Position numbers and translations under genes: made by a program
Shown here: piece after piece, positions 52,446 to 61,174 of the stretch
How positions within the stretch are numbered: position 1 is the stretch's first letter
How the letters are laid out: each line of letters opens with the position of its first letter
Notes under the pieces: model-generated
The model's input: only the letters and a program-made list of their open reading frames with translations
The model's database searches: none
What the model was told of the DNA's origin: nothing
Source of the DNA: Candidatus Sericytochromatia bacterium
Lineage (GTDB): Bacteria > Cyanobacteriota > Sericytochromatia > UBA7694
Length of the DNA stretch: 64,000 bases
Direction of reading: 5' to 3'
Assembly (NCBI GenBank): GCA_018780035.1
Contig: JADMKE010000004.1
Span: forward strand, 421,393 to 485,392

Positions 52446-52916
52446 ATGAGACACCAAAAGAAACGCCATAGACTTAACCTGCCGGCTGATCAGCGCAGAG
52501 CTCTGCTGCGCAATCTGACCACCCAGGTGCTCAAGCACGGACGCGTTGAAACGACTGAAGCCAAAGCCAAAGCCGTTAAAGCCGAAGTTGAGCATATGAT
52601 CACCCTGGCCAAACGTGGCAAAACTGATCTGAGCGCCCGTCGCGCTGTGTCTTCTTATCTGTTGGAAAACCGTTCCAGCAAACCGGTTACCTTGACCGTG
52701 GAAAAGAAAGACGTGATCGACGAGACCAAGTATCGTGTTGTCAAACGCGATGACAAATCCAAAGAGGTCAAAGCCCGCGAAAAAACCGTGGCGCAGCGCC
52801 TGTTTGAAACCATTGCTCCCGGTTATGCCGATCGCAACGGTGGTTATGTGCGCATTTTGCACTTGCCCCCCCGTCGCGGTGACGGTGCCCCGATGGCATT
52901 GATTGAACTGGTCTAA
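52446..52916 (+). CDS. rplQ: 50S ribosomal protein L17, with internal insertion
   Basis: L17 lines the polypeptide exit tunnel outlet. The N-terminal half (residues 1-70, [20 protein letters not shown]) and the end ('[20 protein letters not shown]', '[12 protein letters not shown]') are standard. The protein is 156 residues against the usual 116-130. The extra 30 or so residues lie between about 75 and 112 (including [20 protein letters not shown]), where a short turn normally joins two helices. The insertion is Lys/Val/Asp-rich and reads as a beta hairpin. It is the last gene of the operon before a terminator. Confidence 0.97.
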   Translation: MRHQKKRHRLNLPADQRRALLRNLTTQVLKHGRVETTEAKAKAVKAEVEHMITLAKRGKTDLSARRAVSSYLLENRSSKPVTLTVEKKDVIDETKYRVVKRDDKSKEVKAREKTVAQRLFETIAPGYADRNGGYVRILHLPPRRGDGAPMALIELV

Positions 52917-52932
52917 GTTTTAAACCATTTGC

Positions 52933-52960
52933 AACAGGCAGCCTCAGGGCTGCCTGTTTT
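52933..52960 (+). terminator. terminator of the infA-rplQ operon
   Basis: AACAGGCAGCC (52933-52943) and GGCTGCCTGTT (52948-52958) form an 11-bp stem with a four-base loop, followed by TT and then G. It begins 17 bases after the rplQ stop. Confidence 0.82.
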
Positions 52961-53008
52961 GCTATGTTTAGATGGCAATTTTGAAGGTATTTGAAGGAGT
53001 TCTGGTTT

Positions 53009-54142
53009 ATGTCCTTTCCCGAACTGCGGGCCTATTTCCCCCATACCGCTGAGCAGATTTACCTCAACCATGCGGCGATCAGTCCCTTTTCGGTGCCGGT
53101 GGTGCAGGCTTTACACAGCTATATCGAACAGCGCCACCTGACCGAAATCGAGAATTATTACAGTTTTCAGCCGGTTTTGCAGGCCACCCGTGAGCGTTTG
53201 GGCGCGCTTTTACATACCGCCTCAGAGCGGATTGCCTTTTCCCCCAATACCTCCAGTGGCTTGGCTGTTTTGGCAACAGGCCTGAGCTGGCAGCCCGGTG
53301 ATCGGATCTTGCTCAACGCCCTGGAATTCCCATCCAATGTCTATCCCTTTGAAAACCTGCGCCGCTTGGGCGTGGAGATCGACTATGTTCAGCCCCGCAA
53401 CCATTATTTGGCCCTGGAAGATTTTGAAGCGGCTTTGACGCCGCGCACGCGTTTACTTTCGATCAGCCAAGTGCAGTTTTTGACGGGTCAGCGCATGCCG
53501 TTGAGGGCCTTGGGCCAGCTCTGCAAACAAAACCAGACCTGGTTGAGTGTCGATGGCATTCAGGCCCTGGGAGCCACCTCGCTGTCGGTGGAGGCTTTGG
53601 GCATCGACTTTGTCTCCTCGGGCAGTCACAAATGGCTAATGGGGCCAGCTGGGGCCGGTTTTATCTATGTCTCCGAGCGTTTACAGGCCCAAATGCACCC
53701 GGCCATAGCGGGCTGGCTGAGTGTGACCGACGAGTGGAATTTGCTCGATTACCAGCTCAATTTTCGCGCTGATGCGCGCTGCTTTGAAACCGGCACCCTC
53801 AACTTTATGGGCATTGCCGGTTTACATGCGGCGCTGGGGGTCTTTGCCGAAGCGGGTTTTGACCAGATTGAAGCGCATATCCTTTCCTTGACCGGCTATT
53901 TGCAAAAGGCGGGCCAGGAACTGGGACTCAAATGTATTACGCCAGTAGATCCGGCTGAACGCCTGGGGATTTTGACCTTTGAACTGGAGCCAGAACGGGC
54001 TGCGGCTTTACATGCAACCTTGACCGCGGCCCGGATCGAAAGCTCCCTGCGCGAAGGGCGTTACCTGCGCTTTTCACCGCATTTTTACAATACCCAGGCT
54101 GAATTGGCGCAGGTGGTGGAGTTGATTCGTCAAGCGCTATAA
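53009..54142 (+). CDS. class V aminotransferase (cysteine desulfurase/selenocysteine lyase-like)
   Basis: This PLP enzyme of 377 residues starts at the ATG at 53009 after GAAGGAG. The PLP lysine is Lys208 in 'FVSSGSHKWLMGPAG', and Asp182 in 'WLSVDGIQALGA' contacts the pyridine nitrogen. 'INHAAISPFS'-like 'YLNHAAISPFSVPVVQAL' and 'AFSPNTSSGLAVLATGL' match the IscS/CsdA/isopenicillin-N-epimerase-like subfamily. No Cys-bearing flexible loop of a true desulfurase is obvious, so desulfurase activity is uncertain. No suf or isc genes are adjacent. It may be co-transcribed with the MBL gene 52 bases downstream. Confidence 0.9.
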   Translation: MSFPELRAYFPHTAEQIYLNHAAISPFSVPVVQALHSYIEQRHLTEIENYYSFQPVLQATRERLGALLHTASERIAFSPNTSSGLAVLATGLSWQPGDRILLNALEFPSNVYPFENLRRLGVEIDYVQPRNHYLALEDFEAALTPRTRLLSISQVQFLTGQRMPLRALGQLCKQNQTWLSVDGIQALGATSLSVEALGIDFVSSGSHKWLMGPAGAGFIYVSERLQAQMHPAIAGWLSVTDEWNLLDYQLNFRADARCFETGTLNFMGIAGLHAALGVFAEAGFDQIEAHILSLTGYLQKAGQELGLKCITPVDPAERLGILTFELEPERAAALHATLTAARIESSLREGRYLRFSPHFYNTQAELAQVVELIRQAL

Positions 54143-54194
54143 TTAAGTCAGAGAGTCGCCCTCATTTCAACCTTTGAACAGAAAGTATCCTGTT

Positions 54195-54827
54195 ATGCTC
54201 CAAATCGAAACCTTCCCCGTGGGCCTGCTGCGCTGCAATTGCAGCATTGTCTCTTGCCCAGAGACCCGCGAAGCACTGGTGATCGATCCCGGTGGCGATG
54301 CGCCCAAAATTTTGGCCTATCTCAAACAGCACCAATTGACTGTGAAATACCTCTTACACACCCATGCCCATTTTGACCATGTGGGGGCCAGCAAAGAGTT
54401 AAAAGAAGCGCTGGGAGCGCAAATCCTCTTGCATCCCGAAGATCTTTTTCTCTACGATCAGGTGCCGATGCAGGGAGCGATGTTTGGCCTGCAACTGGAG
54501 CCCACCTGTCCGCTTGATGGGCATTTGGCCGATGAAATGGAAATTGCCTTTGGCAACAACAAAAGCAAAATATTGCACACCCCCGGCCACACGCCCGGCA
54601 GTGTTTGTTTTCAAATTGAGGGACACGAAAACCATCTCTTTACGGGTGATACGCTTTTTCGCGGTGGTGTCGGCCGCACGGATCTCTGGGGCGGCTCTGA
54701 ATCAACGTTGATGAAGTCGATTCAGCAGCGTCTGTTGACCCTGGATGAGGGCACCCAGATTTACCCTGGCCATGGCCAAGAAAGCACGATCTGGCAGGAA
54801 AAAAAAGCCAATCCTTTTTTACGCTAG
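54195..54827 (+). CDS. metallo-beta-lactamase-fold hydrolase (glyoxalase II-like)
   Basis: The 210-residue product has a complete dinuclear metal site: T-H57-A-H59-F-D61-H62, then His in 'LHTPGHTPGSVCF', Asp in 'LFTGDTLFRGGVGRTDLWGG', and the last His in 'YPGHGQEST'. Size and motif order match YcbL/GloB-like thioesterases that lack the long glyoxalase II C-terminal domain. A hydrolase for S-lactoyl or another thioester is likely. The ATG at 54195 puts the conserved 'LQIETFPVGLLRCNCSIV' at the start, and a TTG at 54174 is an alternative. Confidence 0.9.
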   Translation: MLQIETFPVGLLRCNCSIVSCPETREALVIDPGGDAPKILAYLKQHQLTVKYLLHTHAHFDHVGASKELKEALGAQILLHPEDLFLYDQVPMQGAMFGLQLEPTCPLDGHLADEMEIAFGNNKSKILHTPGHTPGSVCFQIEGHENHLFTGDTLFRGGVGRTDLWGGSESTLMKSIQQRLLTLDEGTQIYPGHGQESTIWQEKKANPFLR

Positions 54828-54878
54828 CGCTCTTCCATTTTTGCGCTCGCGCCCTGATTTTGGTGCTAAAATACCCTC

Positions 54879-55631
54879 ATGCAACCTCCCTCACCCACCC
54901 GCCAAAAAATTGACCGTGTTTTGCAGTCCAAACTTTTATTGGACGCGAGTCCCAGCCTGAGCGATGTCTATACCCTGATCAACCAGCTCAGCAACGATGT
55001 GCTGGATCTCTACCCCCATATCGCCTGCCGCACCCAGTGCAATACCTGTTGCAAAGGCACCTCGATGCCCGTCGCCACACCGGCTGAATGGGCGATTTTA
55101 CATGATTATCTCTTGCGCTATTGGTCCCAAGAGCAACGAGAAGCGCTGATTGAACGTGTTCAATCGCTCTTTTCTACCCACGCAGAAACCCTGTGGGCCG
55201 TGCATGACACCATCCAACAAGAGGCAGATATGGGCAAAGTGGAAACCTTTGCGCGGGTCTTGCCCCAATTGGCGGATACCCAATGCCCCTTCTTGGTGGA
55301 CGAAAAATGTGGGGCCTACGCGGGCCGCCCAGCAAAATGCCGGGCCCATGGCGCGTTTCTCTTTCTCTTTCAGGAGCATGTGCAGCTCCATGCCTGTCAG
55401 TCTGAAGTGGACAAGATTGAGGTATTTATGCAAAAGCAGGGTACCCGCAAAGTGGTCATGCCGATCTGGAATCACTTCGAAGAAAAAATTGTCAGAACTT
55501 TTAATGCCCCTGGGGCGACCTCGACGATTTTGGCTGTCTGGGTTTATTCCCATCTGCAGGATGGCCAACTCTGTGAAGAGGTCAATTTAAATCCTGATTT
55601 TCAGGCCTTGCGTCAGCCCCCAACCACTTAG
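54879..55631 (+). CDS. YkgJ-type cysteine cluster protein
   Basis: The 250-residue protein holds a cysteine cluster of the YkgJ/Fe-S oxidoreductase-like family: 'CRTQCNTCCKGTSMPV' near residues 51-66, and 'CPFLVDEKCGAYAGRPAKCR' around 140-160. The spacing fits binding of zinc or an iron-sulfur cluster, with Cys in the second block following the C-x(7)-C-x(9)-C pattern. The N-terminus and the C-terminal half are helical. The function of the family is not settled. It lies six bases before the DUF486 gene and is probably co-transcribed with it. Confidence 0.85.
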   Translation: MQPPSPTRQKIDRVLQSKLLLDASPSLSDVYTLINQLSNDVLDLYPHIACRTQCNTCCKGTSMPVATPAEWAILHDYLLRYWSQEQREALIERVQSLFSTHAETLWAVHDTIQQEADMGKVETFARVLPQLADTQCPFLVDEKCGAYAGRPAKCRAHGAFLFLFQEHVQLHACQSEVDKIEVFMQKQGTRKVVMPIWNHFEEKIVRTFNAPGATSTILAVWVYSHLQDGQLCEEVNLNPDFQALRQPPTT

Positions 55632-55637
55632 GTTTTT

Positions 55638-56006
55638 ATGAAAATTGCGATGACCCTGGGGCTTTTGCTCTGTTCGAATATTTTTATGACCTTGGCTTGG
55701 TACGGGCATCTCAAATTCAGTGAGATCAAAGGTTTTCAATCCCTGGGATTGATCGCCATCATTTTGATCAGCTGGGGCATCGCCCTGTTTGAGTATTGTT
55801 TTCAGGTGCCCGCCAACCGGATCGGTTTTGCAGGGCATGGTGGGCCTTTTTCGCTGATCCAGCTCAAGGTCATTCAAGAAGTGATGACCCTGACTGTCTT
55901 TGTGGTCTTTTCGCTGCTGGTGTTTAAAAATGAGAGTTTTCGCTGGAATCACCTGATTGGCTTTGCCTGTTTGGTGGCAGCCGTCTATTTTATTTTTAAA
56001 CGTTGA
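55638..56006 (+). CDS. DUF486 family membrane protein
   Basis: This 122-residue four-helix membrane protein matches DUF486 with 'LLLCSNIFMTLAWYGHLKF', 'ISWGIALFEYCFQVPANRIG' and 'SLIQLKVIQEVMTLTVFVVF'. It is a short relative of the drug/metabolite transporter fold, and substrate and direction are unknown. The motif P-A-N-R-I-G after helix 2 is diagnostic. The ATG at 55638 is seven bases after the YkgJ-type gene stop, so the two are likely translated from one mRNA. Confidence 0.92.
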   Translation: MKIAMTLGLLLCSNIFMTLAWYGHLKFSEIKGFQSLGLIAIILISWGIALFEYCFQVPANRIGFAGHGGPFSLIQLKVIQEVMTLTVFVVFSLLVFKNESFRWNHLIGFACLVAAVYFIFKR

Positions 56007-56017
56007 ATTTTTTAGAC

Positions 56018-56057
56018 AAAAAAACAGACCGGGTGAGAGCTTCAACCCGGTCTGTTT
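56018..56057. terminator. bidirectional terminator
   Basis: AAACAGACCGGGT (56022-56034) pairs perfectly with ACCCGGTCTGTTT (56045-56057) around a ten-base loop. The A-run from 56018 gives a T-run when read leftward, closing the lipoprotein operon, and TTTGGTTT on the plus side closes the DUF486 transcript. Confidence 0.85.
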
Positions 56058-56068
56058 GGTTTATGTAT

Positions 56069-57841
56069 CTAGTTGGACAGGAAGGTCAGGGTGTTGTAAG
56101 AGACCCGGTAGCCCTGGGCAAAATTGCGAATCGTGGGATTCAGCAATTGTACCGAGAAAGAGGCCGGGGAACTCTGACCGGCCACACTGCGCTCCAAGCG
56201 GGTGGGGGCTTCCCAATTCGAATTTGAACTCAACACATTGAAGGTGCCGATATCAAAGTCACTGGCCATCAGCTGTACTTTGTAATTATTGCCCAATTTG
56301 AGACTGGAGGGATGATCCGTGCCAAAATCGGGATAAGTCAGTGAGGTGCCAAGGGTATAAGCTTCCCAGCGGAAGGTTTGGGCCGTTTCGCCCTGAACAT
56401 CCAACTGATAGCTATTGACGCTGTTTTGTTTATTCCAGCCAATGGTGGGTGTCAAGTCACTGGTCTTAAAGTGGGTTTTGTTCAGATCGGTAAAATTGGT
56501 TTCATCACCAATCCGGTTAAACACAGGCGGTGGCAAGAAGGTGCGGGTGATGGTATTGTTGAGCTGAATATTCGGCACAATAATATCGCTGCCCTTGAGT
56601 GAGGTTCCACTGTGGGCTTCGAGGGTAAAGGTGGTGTTTGACAATTTCGGTACACGTACCACCTGGGTTACTGTGGCCGAGGTATTGTTGGTGTATTTTG
56701 CCACCAGCACCCGTCCGCCATCAGGCAAGTTGATATAAACATGCATCACCGCGTTGTTAAGACCACTGTCCGCAGCGGAGGTCAGGTTCACAGTGATTTG
56801 ACCAAAGGCTTCGGGGCTGATCAAATGGTTCAGTGAAAGCAAGAGTTCTGTGGCTTTCAGGGGCACCGAGGTAACCGTGCCGGTGGTGCTTGGGGTGGCT
56901 GTTGGCACGGGCTGAGGGGGTGGGGTGGGCACTGCCACATTGGGGCTGTAGCCATATTGGGTCAATTGCAAGAGGCTGCCAACGCTTTCAAAGACCCCAG
57001 AGAAGAGGGTTCCTTGGGTGCTGGCGCGATTGGCTTTGACGCGCACATTCATGGTATAGCGGCCCGTAAATTTGTCAGGGGTGGCTGCCGCTGCTTTGCT
57101 CTGGTTGGCATCTGCGAAGACCACAAACGAATCCCGACCATTTTGGTTCAAATTGGTCACGCCCCCATTAAAGCTAAAGACCTCTTGGCGATAAAGTGGG
57201 CCTTCTGCCAAGGGATTGAGGTGGACATCGCGGTTGGTACCCGGAGGCACATCGGTGACAGATGACGCGGTATAACCTTCAAAACCAGCGGAAATGCTGA
57301 CCAGTTTATCAAACTCTTGGGTGGTGGCATAAAAACCATTGGTGTCGGTTGTCAGAGAGAGTGATTCGTCAATTTTAACGCGGGCATTGGCCAAAGGTTC
57401 AAAGCGCTCATTTTTGATATTCCAGCCCAAAACTTTGCCTTTGATAATTGATTTGACAATCGGCTGAGTGGCTGTGAGTTGCCCACTGGCCTGAATAATC
57501 GGCAAGGGGTTGGCTGCAATTTGATTGTCAATATCGGGGGGCAGATTGGGCAGAAAAGGGGTTGCCGTTGGAACAGGCAAAGGGCCATCAATACCGGGAT
57601 TGCCAGAGGCAATGGCGCCAAAGGGGCCCGAGGGTGAAGGAATGGCGATCGGGCCGTTGGGCGAACCTCCTGCTGGGGGCAGGAAAACGGGCAGGCTTGA
57701 TGCCAATGAGGAGGGCAGACCAACAGGAGAGATGGCTCCACTGTTATTGTCCTTTGTGTTCACCAGAAACGGAACCGTACAGCCGACGCTGAGCGCCAGC
57801 CCACAAGTAACGAGGACCGACTGAATATGTTTTCTGTTCAT
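56069..57841 (-). CDS. lipoprotein with carboxypeptidase-regulatory-like domain
   Basis: The 590-residue product has a lipoprotein signal (VLVTCGLALSVGC, Cys21). A Pro/Ser/Gly-rich segment to about residue 110 follows. Residues about 138-215 resemble a carboxypeptidase regulatory-like (CarboxypepD_reg) domain ('PLANARVKIDESLSLTTDTN', 'GFYATTQEFDKLVSISAGFE'). Later blocks are beta-rich with Thr/Asn/Val alternation and look like two or more Ig-like or FN3-type domains (about 250-580). It is second in an operon: its ATG overlaps the stop of the upstream lipoprotein gene by one base (TAATG). Such coupling suggests a cell-surface complex, which is inference. Confidence 0.85.
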   Translation of the reverse strand: MNRKHIQSVLVTCGLALSVGCTVPFLVNTKDNNSGAISPVGLPSSLASSLPVFLPPAGGSPNGPIAIPSPSGPFGAIASGNPGIDGPLPVPTATPFLPNLPPDIDNQIAANPLPIIQASGQLTATQPIVKSIIKGKVLGWNIKNERFEPLANARVKIDESLSLTTDTNGFYATTQEFDKLVSISAGFEGYTASSVTDVPPGTNRDVHLNPLAEGPLYRQEVFSFNGGVTNLNQNGRDSFVVFADANQSKAAAATPDKFTGRYTMNVRVKANRASTQGTLFSGVFESVGSLLQLTQYGYSPNVAVPTPPPQPVPTATPSTTGTVTSVPLKATELLLSLNHLISPEAFGQITVNLTSAADSGLNNAVMHVYINLPDGGRVLVAKYTNNTSATVTQVVRVPKLSNTTFTLEAHSGTSLKGSDIIVPNIQLNNTITRTFLPPPVFNRIGDETNFTDLNKTHFKTSDLTPTIGWNKQNSVNSYQLDVQGETAQTFRWEAYTLGTSLTYPDFGTDHPSSLKLGNNYKVQLMASDFDIGTFNVLSSNSNWEAPTRLERSVAGQSSPASFSVQLLNPTIRNFAQGYRVSYNTLTFLSN

Positions 57842-60381
57842 TACCAGGCCATATCCTTATGCAATTTGTAGACAATTCCATTGCCGCCGCTGAAAACCAC
57901 ATAGTCGGAGCCGCCTCCCAGTTGAACAGGGAAAGACTCTGCCCGTTTGGGCAACTCGCCTTTGGAATTGGGGACAGTAATGGGAAATACATCGTTGAGA
58001 CGTTCTGAGTTTGCGTCCAAGGGGAGCAAAACCCGGTTGATGGCAATTCCAGTATTGCCACTGGGATCGGTATCAATCGCCAGGAGTTTGTCGTTGGGCA
58101 AGACCAATGGCCCTGAACGGGAAGCTGCTGTCAGGGACAAATTGCTCTGATCCAGACGGGCAGACTGCAGAACGACAAACTTGGCCTCATCTTTGAAGCG
58201 GGTATCGTCGGCGTAATTTAATTCAAAGACTGCGTTGCCGTGTTGGAGGTAAACGTGTTGGGCATTGCCTCTTAAAACAGGGGCCGAAAGAATATTGGCA
58301 CTTGAATAAGAAAGGGAGGATACCACACGCCCGTACGCGGAGGTATTTGCATCAATGATTTCGACCCGATCACCCGAAGCCGGAGCATCAATCAGGGCAT
58401 TGTTCAAGCGAATACGCCGGGTTGCTGCCGTCACCGTGGCCACAACACCATACTCGTGGCGACCGCGCAGGCTGTTATTGCTGTGGGTGATTCGCACCAT
58501 CTGACCGGGGCTAAATTCAGCCACGCTGCCCACTTCAAATTCAATTGTGGAATTGGTGGTGCCCATGACCCTGTTTTGGATTTTCTCAAAAGGCACAAAT
58601 TTTTCGGTGTGCAATTTGTCCTGGACAGCCGCTCGGATTGTACCACCGGGATCTGGAATGGTGACCTGATAGACAATTTTGGCTGCATCTGTCGGGACTT
58701 TGCCATCATCACCCAGGGCAATTTCTACGCCCTTGTGACGATTGGTGCCACTTGCATCTTTATCACAATTGGCATTGCTGGAAGAACAAATGGTACCCGT
58801 GGGTGTGCCCGGCAAGGTCGGGAAGAAAATATTATCGCCTTCAGTCAATCCTTCAGGACTACCAACCTTAAACTGGAAGACCAAATCTGCTCCCGTCGCC
58901 GTTGCGGTTGGAACCGGGGTCGGAGTCGCATCGGGAGAGGGCAGGGGGGTGGGTCTAACTGCATAATTGACAACACTGATAGACTCTCCGCCAATCAAGA
59001 AGGGATCGGGGGTGGGGGAGGGCAAGGGGAAGAGTTTGTCTTCTTTGATCGACACTTTTCCCTTATCATCAATTTTATCAACGGTCGCGTAAACATTTAA
59101 CCCTGTCGAAGTGATAATCCGAACAAAGTCATTGGATTTAAATCCAAAACGCTGTCCCACTGCAAAATCTTTGTCAGTCGGTTTGGGTTCTCTTTCCACG
59201 GTTGTGGAGGGCAGGGTCCGGTTTGCTACATTGGGCCCCAAGACCCGTGTTGGCTGAAAACCTTTGAGGGTTTTGATTTCAAGTAAGGGGCTTTGTGAAG
59301 CCAAAGACATATTGGTGCTATTGGAGGCATCATTCAAGCGGACCTTATAAAGCTGAGAGCCACAAGGGGCTATTGCCGCATCCAAAGCCGTGTCAACGGC
59401 CACAGCCGCTCTGACTTGGCAGCCTTCGCTGCGGGGCAAAGTGGTCAGGTCAAGGGTCGAAACTGTGGCCCCATTGTCTTCCCGGATTTTATAAAATTTG
59501 CCCTCTTCTGAACCGATATAAATATGCCGATTCAACCCGGTTACCACTGGAGAAGCTTTGAACTTACCCGTATTCGAACTGCTGACCACTTTGGGGGCAT
59601 AACTTTGGGTGAAGGTACTTCCATTAAAGGTGTATTTGTAGATCTTCCCTTCTTTGCTGCCAGCCAGATAAATATTATCAGTGGCCCCAGAAATGACCCA
59701 GGGAGAGGTAAACTCAAAATTTTCATTGACAACATCGACAAAACTGCGCACCAAGCCGGTATCGGCATTAATGGCATAGAGACGTCCCGTACTGGCCAAG
59801 GCATAAACCGTATTCACGCCCCCAGCTGCACCAATTGCAGGAGATGTTCCGACAAAGCGGGCATTATTATCATGCAGGCTCAACTCCCAGAGCAATTGTC
59901 CATTGACGTCGAGGGCAAAGACATTGGTTGAGGCTGTACTGCCTGTTAAATAATAGGAGTTGCTGCCGATGATGGCAGGGGTATTGGGGAGGTATTCGAC
60001 ATTATCAGAGCCAGGCAGGTTCTTGGCGAACTCACTGGTCAAGCCACCTGATGTGCTGGCTGACTTGGCTCCTTGCTCTATCGCGGGGGTGCTTAAATTG
60101 GCTTTAACAGAATCTGAAAAGGCCTGGGTACTAAAATTTGCTGAGCCACCAACAATGCGATCGCTGGTCCAATCAAAACGATAGAGTGATTGGGGCAGAT
60201 TGCGGGCTTGGGGAAGAGGAGCTGAAAGCGGGGCTGCCGCTTGTAACCCGTTTGAAACGGGTTTGACCTGTTTCAGAATGTCTGGGCTGGAAGCTACGCA
60301 ACCAACGACGGCCAAGGACACACTGAGAGAAAAAGCTACCAATGCAGTACTTTTCATGGGGAGATATCTCAAACCAACCAT
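57841..60381 (-). CDS. lipoprotein with PQQ/propeller-like blades
   Basis: The ATG at 60381, with GAGG ten bases upstream, gives 846 residues and a lipoprotein signal (VAFSLSVSLAVVGC, Cys28). The next methionine, at 60357, is an alternative. Residues about 125-350 contain PQQ-like blades such as 'NVFALDVNGQLLWELSLHDN', 'LYAINADTGLVRSFVD' and 'IYLAGSKEGKIYKYTF', and a final set reappears near the C-terminus (VFELNYADDTRF). Between them is a beta-rich insert with a Pro/Thr linker (PTPLPSPDATPTPVPTATAT). The protein probably forms one propeller with a large inserted region, anchored to a membrane. The long AT-rich stretch upstream should carry its promoter. Confidence 0.85.
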   Translation of the reverse strand: MVGLRYLPMKSTALVAFSLSVSLAVVGCVASSPDILKQVKPVSNGLQAAAPLSAPLPQARNLPQSLYRFDWTSDRIVGGSANFSTQAFSDSVKANLSTPAIEQGAKSASTSGGLTSEFAKNLPGSDNVEYLPNTPAIIGSNSYYLTGSTASTNVFALDVNGQLLWELSLHDNNARFVGTSPAIGAAGGVNTVYALASTGRLYAINADTGLVRSFVDVVNENFEFTSPWVISGATDNIYLAGSKEGKIYKYTFNGSTFTQSYAPKVVSSSNTGKFKASPVVTGLNRHIYIGSEEGKFYKIREDNGATVSTLDLTTLPRSEGCQVRAAVAVDTALDAAIAPCGSQLYKVRLNDASNSTNMSLASQSPLLEIKTLKGFQPTRVLGPNVANRTLPSTTVEREPKPTDKDFAVGQRFGFKSNDFVRIITSTGLNVYATVDKIDDKGKVSIKEDKLFPLPSPTPDPFLIGGESISVVNYAVRPTPLPSPDATPTPVPTATATGADLVFQFKVGSPEGLTEGDNIFFPTLPGTPTGTICSSSNANCDKDASGTNRHKGVEIALGDDGKVPTDAAKIVYQVTIPDPGGTIRAAVQDKLHTEKFVPFEKIQNRVMGTTNSTIEFEVGSVAEFSPGQMVRITHSNNSLRGRHEYGVVATVTAATRRIRLNNALIDAPASGDRVEIIDANTSAYGRVVSSLSYSSANILSAPVLRGNAQHVYLQHGNAVFELNYADDTRFKDEAKFVVLQSARLDQSNLSLTAASRSGPLVLPNDKLLAIDTDPSGNTGIAINRVLLPLDANSERLNDVFPITVPNSKGELPKRAESFPVQLGGGSDYVVFSGGNGIVYKLHKDMAW

Positions 60382-60922
60382 TCGTCATTTACCTCAAGTT
60401 TGATACCGCCGGTCCAGAGCCAGACGCAGGTGTCAGATTCGGAAAATCCTGATTTTTTATGGTCTTTCTTTAATTGTCTTGAGGCATGTCACTATTTAAT
60501 ACCAGTATTCAATGCCAGACAATTAGCCAATCCACATAACACAACTATACACAATTTGCAGCAAAAACCCATATAACTAATTTGCCGATTTAATGTAATT
60601 TTAAAATTTTAAAAATAAAAACCTGACAACTTAATGCTTAATTAATAGTGTGTTTAAAATAATGAATGAGTTTGTTTGATTTTATTTTGATTTAATTTGA
60701 TGATTTAGATACTTAGTAAATCTATTTTTATTTTAAATATGATTAATTATACTTTGTTTATGCTTTTAAATAAAGCAATTATTATCGCTTATCTTTGTTT
60801 GGGCTCGTTCAAAAATGCTGTGTTCTGCTTGAATGCAGCAAAATCTGCAGGAATGTAAACGGCTGATTTGGTTTGGTTTATATCTGGCGAAAAAGAGCGG
60901 GCTCTGTGATAGGATACTATTT
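60382..60922. other. AT-rich intergenic stretch
   Basis: No gene is convincing in these 540 bases. From about 60530 to 60790 the sequence is strikingly AT-rich, with TTTGATTT-like and TTAATTAA words. This stretch should contain the promoter of the leftward lipoprotein operon and, near 60885-60915, the promoter of the RNA gene that follows. The 62-codon minus-strand frame around 60766-60954 has no ribosome binding site and overlaps the RNA promoter. Confidence 0.5.
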
Positions 60923-61115
60923 AGAAGTACCCTGTACGTAAGTGTGAAATCCATGTGTTTTGAGCCTAACCCTTGTAAAGGTTGAAACCCACTTCTGGTG
61001 CGGCCGTATACCTCCGCGTTGAGGAAACTTTAAGCACTGGAGAGGTTTCTGTTATTGTTTTGGAGCATTGCTTCATAAACAGCTTGGTTTTGCATTGTGC
61101 AGGGTGCTTTTTTTC
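60923..61115 (+). ncRNA. ssrS: structured RNA, candidate 6S RNA
   Basis: AAGTACCCTGTACG (60925-60938) pairs over 14 consecutive positions, three of them G-U, with TGTGCAGGGTGCTT (61096-61109), and a T-run follows. Inside, TGTTT-T-GAGC (60956-60965) pairs with GCTT-CAT-AAACA (61070-61081), GAAACC (60984-60989) with GGTTTC (61044-61049), CTTC with GAGG, and GCGG with CCGC around the apical loop (61004-61013). This is a rod-like RNA of about 190 nt with a central open bubble of 17 and 14 bases, the architecture of 6S RNA, which mimics an open promoter and binds RNA polymerase. TAGGAT at 60910-60915 suits a -10 box. No search was possible, so the 6S name is provisional. Confidence 0.55.
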
Positions 61116-61174
61116 CTTCAGCCGGTTTTTTCATTTGTACACAATCAATAAAACGCCTGATTTAAGCTCATTTT

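Noticed and set aside
60766..60954. 62-codon minus-strand frame with several Cys
   Set aside because: There is no ribosome binding site, and it overlaps the predicted RNA promoter and 5' stem.
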